Assembly (NCBI GenBank): GCA_031267475.1
Contig: JAIRZA010000041.1
Span: 1-10,603 of the forward strand
DNA: 10,603 nt
Reading direction: 5' to 3'
Source of the DNA: Spirochaetaceae bacterium
Lineage (GTDB): Bacteria; Spirochaetota; Spirochaetia; Treponematales; Breznakiellaceae
This document shows, in pieces, positions 6,329-10,603 of this stretch. Position numbers and translations under genes: made by a program. Numbering within the stretch: the first letter of the stretch is position 1; each line of letters starts with the position of its first letter. The notes under the pieces were generated by a model. It was not told the DNA's origin. It did not search any database and was given only the letters and a program-made list of their open reading frames with translations.

Positions 6329-7716
6329 TGCCGGATATTGAAGACTGTAAAAAGCGCATGAATATTGTTGTTACTGGTCATGTCGATCACGGTAAGAGTA
6401 CGTTGATAGGCCGCTTCCTTGCCGATACGGGGTCTCTGCCTGAGGGTAAGTTGCAGGCTGTGCGGGATTCTTGTAAAAGGAACGGGCGTGTTTTTGAGTA
6501 TGCTTTTCTGTTGGACGCGCTCGAGGATGAACAGAATCAGGGTATTACTATAGACAGCGCCCGGATTTTTTTTAAGAGCGCTGTTCGTGAATATATTATT
6601 ATTGACGCGCCGGGTCATATAGAATTTTTACGGAATATGTTGAGCGGCGCTTCCCGCGCGGAGGCTGCGGTGCTTGTTATTGACGCTGTTGAGGGTGTTG
6701 CGGAAAATTCAAAGCGGCATGGTTTGCTTCTTTCGCTGCTTGGTGTTACGCAGGTGCTTGTTGTGGTGAACAAGATGGATCTTGCGGGTTATGATGAAAG
6801 TGTTTTTAATGGGATTAAGGCTGAATATGAGGAGTATTTAGCGAAATTGCGGGTGCGTCCTGTTGCTTTTGTGCCTGTGAGCGCCCGTGAAGGGAAGAAT
6901 ATTACTTGCCGCGCCGCCGAGACTTCTTGGTACAAGGGTAAGACTGTGCTTGAAGTGCTTGATAGTTTTACGCCGCTTGTGTCAAAAGAAAAATCCTTTT
7001 TCGCTATGCCGGTGCAGGATGTTTATCGTTTTAGTAATGATAATGACGAGCGCCGGATATACGCCGGCTCTGTGGTGAGCGGCGAGGTGTCCGCGGGGGA
7101 CGCGGTGCGTTTTCTTCCTTCACGGAAGGAGGCGCATATTAAGTCTGTCGAGGTGTGGAACGCTTCTCCTAAGTGTACGGCCCGCGCGGGTGATGCGTCT
7201 GGTTTTACGCTGGTTGAGGATATTTATGTGAAGCGCGGCGAGGTTATGCTTAGGCGGTCTGAAAAGGCGCTTGTCGAATCGGCTTCAAAAATAAGGGCTA
7301 ATATAATTTGGCTGGGCGAGCGGCCGTTTGGTTTTAATAGGGCTTATTTGCTTAAGCTTGCTTGTGTTAAGGTTGATGCGCGTCTTGAGTGTATTGAGCG
7401 TTTTTTGGGGGATGAGTCTGAATCCCGCGGCGAATCGCCTCACGAATTGGCGCGTAATGAATCGGGTAGTGTGGTGCTGGCTCTTTCTCATCCTATTGCT
7501 GTTTCGTCGTTTTATGATAATGCGGATTTGGGGCGTTTTGTTATTGTTGATGGTTACGACGCGGCGGGTGGTGGTATTGTTCTTGAAAACTTGAGCGCCA
7601 AAAAAGCATGGGATAGTCTTGCTAGTTGCGAGGGTTCAAGCGGCGCCGATGCCGCCCAATTTGAAGAGGAATTGTTCTCCCTCCTAAAAAAATATTTTCC
7701 CCGCCGTTTCGAATAA
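6328..7716 (+). CDS. cysN: Sulfate adenylyltransferase subunit 1 (regulatory GTPase) CysN
   Basis: The 462-residue GTPase couples GTP hydrolysis to APS formation by CysD. The translation-factor-like G domain is intact: G1 GHVDHGKS (17-24), G2 GITID (72-76), G3 DAPGH (93-97), G4 NKMD (148-151) and G5 SA (185-186). Beta-barrel domains follow from about 205 (MPVQDVYRF, then RRIYAGSVVSGEVSAGDAV). There is no C-terminal APS kinase (CysC) domain, so this is not a CysNC fusion. The wording of the G domain (DEQNQGITIDSARIFF, HIEFLRNMLSGASRAEAAVL) differs from enterobacterial CysN and recalls the form I associate with anaerobic Firmicutes and spirochaetes. ATG 6328 is chosen because it overlaps the cysD stop in TGATG; GTG 6325 one codon earlier is possible. 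The 29-bp repeats begin one base after the stop codon. Confidence 0.93.
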   Translation: MPDIEDCKKRMNIVVTGHVDHGKSTLIGRFLADTGSLPEGKLQAVRDSCKRNGRVFEYAFLLDALEDEQNQGITIDSARIFFKSAVREYIIIDAPGHIEFLRNMLSGASRAEAAVLVIDAVEGVAENSKRHGLLLSLLGVTQVLVVVNKMDLAGYDESVFNGIKAEYEEYLAKLRVRPVAFVPVSAREGKNITCRAAETSWYKGKTVLEVLDSFTPLVSKEKSFFAMPVQDVYRFSNDNDERRIYAGSVVSGEVSAGDAVRFLPSRKEAHIKSVEVWNASPKCTARAGDASGFTLVEDIYVKRGEVMLRRSEKALVESASKIRANIIWLGERPFGFNRAYLLKLACVKVDARLECIERFLGDESESRGESPHELARNESGSVVLALSHPIAVSSFYDNADLGRFVIVDGYDAAGGGIVLENLSAKKAWDSLASCEGSSGADAAQFEEELFSLLKKYFPRRFE

Positions 7717-7717
7717 C

Positions 7718-7775
7718 CCGCCAGCGGGTTTCCATCCGCTACGCGCCCACCAGTGGGCTTCATATCCGCTACGCG
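7718..7775. repeat. Two tandem 29-bp repeat units, downstream copy
   Basis: Units 7718-7746 and 7747-7775 have the same 29-bp length and layout as the pair at 468-525: a short palindrome (CCGCCAGCGG or CCACCAGTGG), then GG with a T-rich stretch, a CAT, and a final CGCTACGCG. In the second unit the palindrome has changed on both arms (CCACC with GGTGG-like CAGTGGG), so pairing is kept despite substitution. The array starts one base after the cysN TAA, where a terminator would be expected, but the T-run is short (TTT). Confidence 0.75.
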
Positions 7776-7806
7776 GCGGCATACCGATAGATTTTCTACA
7801 GAAGAT

Positions 7807-7855
7807 GGAGTTTCGCTATGCGAAACTCCGAAAGCAAAATGCTCCGCATTTTGCT
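7807..7855. repeat. Pair of perfect 10-bp hairpins with 3-nt loops
   Basis: The first hairpin has arms GGAGTTTCGC (7807-7816) and GCGAAACTCC (7820-7829) with loop TAT. The second has arms AGCAAAATGC (7833-7842) and GCATTTTGCT (7846-7855) with loop TCC. Both stems are perfect and 10 bp long, three bases apart, but their sequences are unrelated. The common architecture is a 10-bp stem with a 3-nt loop. Confidence 0.8.
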
Positions 7856-7866
7856 ACGCTAGGCGG

Positions 7867-7922
7867 TAGTATCCCGCGAGTCTCCCACAACAAGGGTGTG
7901 GAGTTTCGCCGCGCGAAACTCC
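7867..7922. repeat. Palindromic repeat module, copy 2 (intact hairpin)
   Basis: This copy aligns with 526-582 upstream of the operon (TAT-CCCGC, GTCTCCC, a G-rich middle, then the hairpin). It ends with a perfect 10-bp stem, GGAGTTTCGC (7900-7909) and its complement (7913-7922), with loop CGC. The arms are the same as in the hairpin at 7807-7829; only the loop differs. It is probably a dispersed non-autonomous repeat. Confidence 0.7.
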
Positions 7923-7984
7923 GGGGCTCCGATAAAGGCGATTGGCATACGCGACTGCCATACGCTGAAACTTTGATGAAGGCG

Positions 7985-8011
7985 TGGAGTTTGCGCCTCG
8001 TGCAAACTCCA
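7985..8011. repeat. 12-bp hairpin with 3-nt loop
   Basis: TGGAGTTTGCGC (7985-7996) pairs with GTGCAAACTCCA (8000-8011) around CTC, with one G-T pair in 12. Its outer arms (GGAGTTTGC) are a variant of the GGAGTTTCGC arms at 7807 and 7900, with the matching change on the other arm, which suggests selection for pairing or copying by a palindrome-dependent process. Confidence 0.75.
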
Positions 8012-8232
8012 TGTCCCCATCATAGAGACTTCGGCGGATGCGGGTACGCCGCCGCATATACCAGCAATTCTCATTTTAGAAAACAGTAATAAAATACCTC
8101 TATGAGGAATGGGATATTTAACCTGATTGCGGGCGCTTGTATATTCCTGCGATTTTTACTAGGATTATTTTATAAATTTGAATCAATTTCAAAATATTAG
8201 ATAGTTTGGAATAGATCGAGTTCAAAATTGTT

Positions 8233-8256
8233 TTCCCTTAATTTAAATTTTGGGAA
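8233..8256. promoter_or_regulatory. Operator-like dyad upstream of the DUF2158-like gene
   Basis: A 24-bp imperfect palindrome, half-sites TTCCCTTAATTT and AAATTTTGGGAA, matches at 10 of 12 positions. It lies 32 bp before the ATG at 8289, in the AT-rich stretch where a promoter is expected. It could bind a dimeric repressor, or form an RNA stem in the leader. There is no T-run after it, so a terminator is unlikely. I could not place a good promoter around it. Confidence 0.35.
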
Positions 8257-8288
8257 GACCTCAGTTTAATACACTAAGGAGCTCTAAC

Positions 8289-8543
8289 ATGAGTGTACGC
8301 GCTACAGGTTCGTTAATTGGGGATACGGTATATGTTACCGCGCTTCCCAACAGTCCAAAAATGACTGTTGTTTCAGTTGACGCCGATGCAAAGCAAGTTG
8401 TCGCCGTTTGGTTTTCAGATAGTCGTGAAGCCCAGCAAGCGGTTTTTCCGGCTTCCGCCCTTGACAGGGTCGAGGTGAAGGCGCCTCCCGCGCCCGCAAA
8501 GAAAGTCGTTTCCGGCGCAAAGCCGGGACGTAAAAAGAAATAA
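8289..8543 (+). CDS. Small YodC/DUF2158-like protein with basic tail
   Basis: The 84-residue product has a compact N-terminal domain whose pattern (GDTVYVTALPNSPKMTVVSV at 11-30, AVWF at 39-42, then QQAVFPASALDRVEV at 49-63) fits the DUF2158/YodC family (GD-V-x-L-x-S-G-G-P-x-M-T-V, then a C/V-x-WF motif and a phenylalanine-leucine end). The function of that family is not established. Residues 65-84 form a Pro/Ala/Lys tail ending RKKK, which may contact nucleic acid; that is inference. The ATG at 8289 is preferred because AAGGAG (8276-8281) lies seven bases upstream and the domain starts there; an in-frame TTG at 8250 lacks such support. The frame ends at 8543, one base before the likely beginning of the helicase coding sequence, so the two are probably cotranscribed. 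Confidence 0.7.
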   Translation: MSVRATGSLIGDTVYVTALPNSPKMTVVSVDADAKQVVAVWFSDSREAQQAVFPASALDRVEVKAPPAPAKKVVSGAKPGRKKK

Positions 8544-8544
8544 C

Positions 8545-10545
8545 ATTAATTACGGTCTTAACCCGCCCCAATTACAGGCTGTGGAGTCGATTGAGGGGCC
8601 GGTTCTCATCATCGCAGGCGCCGGCTCCGGGAAAACTCGTGTAATAACGTGCCGTATTGCGTATATGCTTAAAAAAGGCATTCCGCAATCGGCCATTTTA
8701 GCTTTAACATTTACCAATAAAGCTGCTCGTGAAATGGAAAGCAGGGTCAAAGAGATTACAGGGCGTTCTTTACAGGCGCTTACTGTGAGCACTTTCCACG
8801 CTTTCGGCGTGAAAATCCTGCGTGATGAAATTGAAGCGCTGGGTTGGAGGCAGAATTTCTCAATTTACGACGAAGGCGATAAGTTCGAAGCCGTAAAGGA
8901 CGCGCTGCGCGAGTGTAAAATGTATAAAGCCAGCGAGGGCGGCGATGTAAAATCTATTGGGCAAATTTTTTCTAAAATAAAAACAGGTTTGCTGCGTTGG
9001 GGGGAAGGCGCCGACCCTGCGTTTCAATGCGTATTTGACGAGTATCAGCATAGTTTGAAGGTATATAACGCTGTTGATTTTGACGACTTACTAGTAATGC
9101 CGATTATGCTTTTTGAGCAGTTTCCTGATGTTTTGCAAAAATACCGCGCCAGATACCGCTATATCATGGTTGATGAATTTCAGGATACAAGCCACATCCA
9201 ATATAAACTGATGAAGATGCTTGCCGGGAATAATGTCTGTGTTGTCGGCGATGATGATCAATCTATATATTCGTGGCGCGGAGCGAATTACGGAAATATA
9301 CTCCAGTTTGAAAAAGATTTTCCTGATTTACTGGAAATAAAACTTGAACAAAATTATCGTTCTACTACAACGATTCTGGACGCGGCTAACGGTGTTATTT
9401 CACACAATACAAACCGCAAAGAGAAACGCCTTTGGACCGGCAAAAGCGGGGGCAGGGCGATTGAATTCTTTTCGCCCGATAACGAGAGCGCGGAAGCGGA
9501 TTTTATCGCGGAAAAAATAAATTCGCTTAGAAGGCGCGAACATTTGAAATATGACGATTTTGGTATCCTGCTTCGCGCTAATTCTTTGATGGACCGTATT
9601 GAAGAAAGTCTTCTTTCTGAAAATATCCCATACCGAGTGTCCGGCGGTACTAGTTTTTTTGCACGTAAAGAGATAAAAGATGTTTTGAGTTATCTGCGTC
9701 TCATTGGGAATACGGATGATGATGTCAATTTACTGCGCATAATAAATACGCCTCGGCGCGGGATTGGTAAAAGCACTATAACGCAGGTATCGGAGCTTGC
9801 CCGCGCAAATCACAGCTCGTTATGGGATGCAATGAACAAGATGCGTTACGCGCAAAATACACTGTTCCAAGAAACGGCGCAAACAGAAATCGACCAATTT
9901 TTGACATTAATTGAAACGCAGCGAGAGGAAATTTTAGGTAAGAAAAATTTGTCGCACAAGGTAAAAAACTTAGTGGATGTAATTGATTACTGGTCGCACC
10001 TTGTCAGCGATAACAGTAAAAACGAAAAAGCCGCTCGTTGGAAATTTCTTAATATACAAAAATTTATACAGTCCATAGAGACGTGGGAAAAAAATCCTGA
10101 CAATTTTGATCCTACACTGTACCCGTATCTTAACCGTATAAGTCTTATAACTCGCGATGAAGGCGATGGCGACCAGGCGGGCGGCAAGGTTAATCTTATG
10201 ACAATTCACGCTTCTAAAGGTCTGGAATTCCCTATCGTGTTTATTGCGGGCGTGGAGGATGGTATTATTCCGCACGAGCGCAGTCTGGAGGAGGAGTCCG
10301 GAAATATTGAAGAGGAACGCCGTTTGTTTTATGTTGCGATAACCCGCGCTCGCGAAAAATTATTCATCACAAGTTGTCTTCACCGCCGCCGCAATCAGAC
10401 GCTTATTGAATGCAGCCCGTCGCCGTTTCTCCAAGAAATTCCATCGCATCTAATCGAAAATAACGCCGGTTTATTGAGCGAGCAAGATGAAAATCCGCCC
10501 AGCGCGGAAGAATATTTCGCAAAGATTAAAGAAAAATTTAAATGA
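8545..10545 (+). CDS. Superfamily 1A DNA helicase, Rep/UvrD/PcrA type
   Basis: This is a 3'-5' ATP-dependent DNA helicase of about 666 residues. Counting from ATT 8545, it has a Q-motif-like NPPQLQAV (6-13), Walker A AGAGSGKT (24-31), motif Ia ALTFTNKAARE (53-63), motif II VDEFQD (209-214), motif III GDDDQSIYSWRGA (235-247), motif IV QNYRS (269-273), motif V NLMTIHASKGLEF (550-562) and motif VI ERRLFYVAITRARE (591-604). It lacks the long PcrA C-terminal tail and is near Rep (about 673 residues) in length; Rep, PcrA and UvrD cannot be separated confidently, so no symbol is given. Likely roles are replication restart and repair. The start is odd: the first standard codon is GTG 8581, which would remove the Q motif and has no suitably spaced ribosome binding site. 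Homology extends to about 8545, where only ATT is available. The stop overlaps the next ATG by 4 nt. Confidence 0.92.
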   Translation: MNYGLNPPQLQAVESIEGPVLIIAGAGSGKTRVITCRIAYMLKKGIPQSAILALTFTNKAAREMESRVKEITGRSLQALTVSTFHAFGVKILRDEIEALGWRQNFSIYDEGDKFEAVKDALRECKMYKASEGGDVKSIGQIFSKIKTGLLRWGEGADPAFQCVFDEYQHSLKVYNAVDFDDLLVMPIMLFEQFPDVLQKYRARYRYIMVDEFQDTSHIQYKLMKMLAGNNVCVVGDDDQSIYSWRGANYGNILQFEKDFPDLLEIKLEQNYRSTTTILDAANGVISHNTNRKEKRLWTGKSGGRAIEFFSPDNESAEADFIAEKINSLRRREHLKYDDFGILLRANSLMDRIEESLLSENIPYRVSGGTSFFARKEIKDVLSYLRLIGNTDDDVNLLRIINTPRRGIGKSTITQVSELARANHSSLWDAMNKMRYAQNTLFQETAQTEIDQFLTLIETQREEILGKKNLSHKVKNLVDVIDYWSHLVSDNSKNEKAARWKFLNIQKFIQSIETWEKNPDNFDPTLYPYLNRISLITRDEGDGDQAGGKVNLMTIHASKGLEFPIVFIAGVEDGIIPHERSLEEESGNIEEERRLFYVAITRAREKLFITSCLHRRRNQTLIECSPSPFLQEIPSHLIENNAGLLSEQDENPPSAEEYFAKIKEKFK

Positions 10546-10603
10546 CACCGGCCGTCACCAGCCTGCGATTTCATAGAATTCAGCAAGCGGTGTACGAGCT
10601 TCG
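10542..10603 (+). CDS. Start of a further gene, cut by the window edge
   Basis: An ATG overlapping the helicase stop (ATGA) opens a frame that stays open for the remaining 20 codons and begins MTPAVTSLRFHRIQ. I do not recognise a family from so little sequence. The overlap type is the same as at the sbp-cysT and cysT-cysW junctions and suggests translational coupling. The preceding sequence is purine-rich but has no clear AGGAG. Confidence 0.45.
   Translation, partial: MTPAVTSLRFHRIQQAVYEL

Larger units (their letters stand above)
7717..8288. other. 572-bp spacer packed with repeats, no convincing gene
   Basis: The left two-thirds (7718-8057) is almost continuous repeat and hairpin sequence, listed separately. 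Beyond those entries there are weaker inverted pairs: TGGCA (7943-7947) with TGCCA (7956-7960), and ATGCGG (8038-8043) with CCGCAT (8052-8057). The right third (about 8080-8288) is AT-rich. It contains a mini-hairpin (CCTC 8097-8100 with GAGG 8104-8107, loop TAT), a weak promoter-like pair (TTGTAT 8137-8142 and TAGGAT 8160-8165) and a dyad at 8233-8256. Open frames across the repeats exist on both strands but look like translations of the palindromes. Confidence 0.7.

Noticed and set aside
7717..7735. Strong intrinsic terminator after cysN
   Set aside because: The CCCGC/GCGGG stem is only 5 bp with a 2-nt loop and the T-run is three bases; it is part of a repeat unit, so termination is only a possibility.
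7854..8074. Minus-strand ORFs of 67 and 71 codons in the spacer
   Set aside because: These are the other strand of the same repeats; no domain and no ribosome binding site.
7805..8089. 94-codon + strand ORF across the spacer
   Set aside because: It translates the palindromic repeats (MEFRYAKLR and VEFRRAKLR come from the two hairpins), has no ribosome binding site and resembles no known protein.
8250..8288. Longer start (TTG 8250) for the DUF2158-like protein
   Set aside because: The added residues are not part of the domain and lie over the dyad; ATG 8289 has AAGGAG at good spacing.

Overview
The window is about 10.6 kb of bacterial DNA of moderate G+C, and every convincing gene except a decayed transposase lies on the + strand. 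The core (746-7716) is a compact seven-gene operon for assimilatory sulfate uptake and reduction: sbp-cysT-cysW-cysA-cysH-cysD-cysN. It is followed by a repeat-filled spacer and then by a small YodC/DUF2158-like gene, a Rep/UvrD-type helicase gene and the first codons of another gene. The palindrome-rich repeats, the form of CysN and the tight overlapping genes remind me of host-associated spirochaetes such as termite-gut Treponema. That is recognition from memory, not a database result, and a clostridial relative cannot be excluded.

Layout. 1-358 (minus): N-terminal part of a frameshifted, internally deleted DDE-type transposase running off the left edge. 359-652: non-coding, with two tandem 29-bp repeat units, a palindromic repeat module and a 26-bp palindrome. 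653-745: a consensus-like promoter and a short leader that can form a stem-loop with a T-run, or an alternative pairing over the ribosome binding site. 746-4608: periplasmic sulfate-binding protein, two permeases and the ATPase. 4609-4728: short gap with a doubtful 32-codon ORF. 4729-7716: 4Fe-4S APS reductase and both sulfate adenylyltransferase subunits. 7717-8288: 572-bp spacer with two more 29-bp units, several perfect hairpins with 3-nt loops, a second copy of the palindromic module and an operator-like dyad. 8289-10603: DUF2158-like gene, helicase and a partial gene, closely packed.

How the genes work together. Sbp captures sulfate outside the membrane, CysT/CysW form the channel and CysA drives import. 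CysD and CysN activate sulfate to adenosine 5'-phosphosulfate (APS), with GTP hydrolysis by CysN driving the reaction. CysH carries the paired-cysteine pattern of APS reductases and no APS kinase (CysC) is present, so the pathway probably reduces APS directly to sulfite. Sulfite reductase is not in the window.

The least ordinary parts are the repeat families that bracket the operon on both sides, the possible bistable leader before sbp, and the helicase gene, whose conserved N-terminus can be reached only through an ATT start or a frameshift from the preceding gene. I saw no rRNA, tRNA or CRISPR array.
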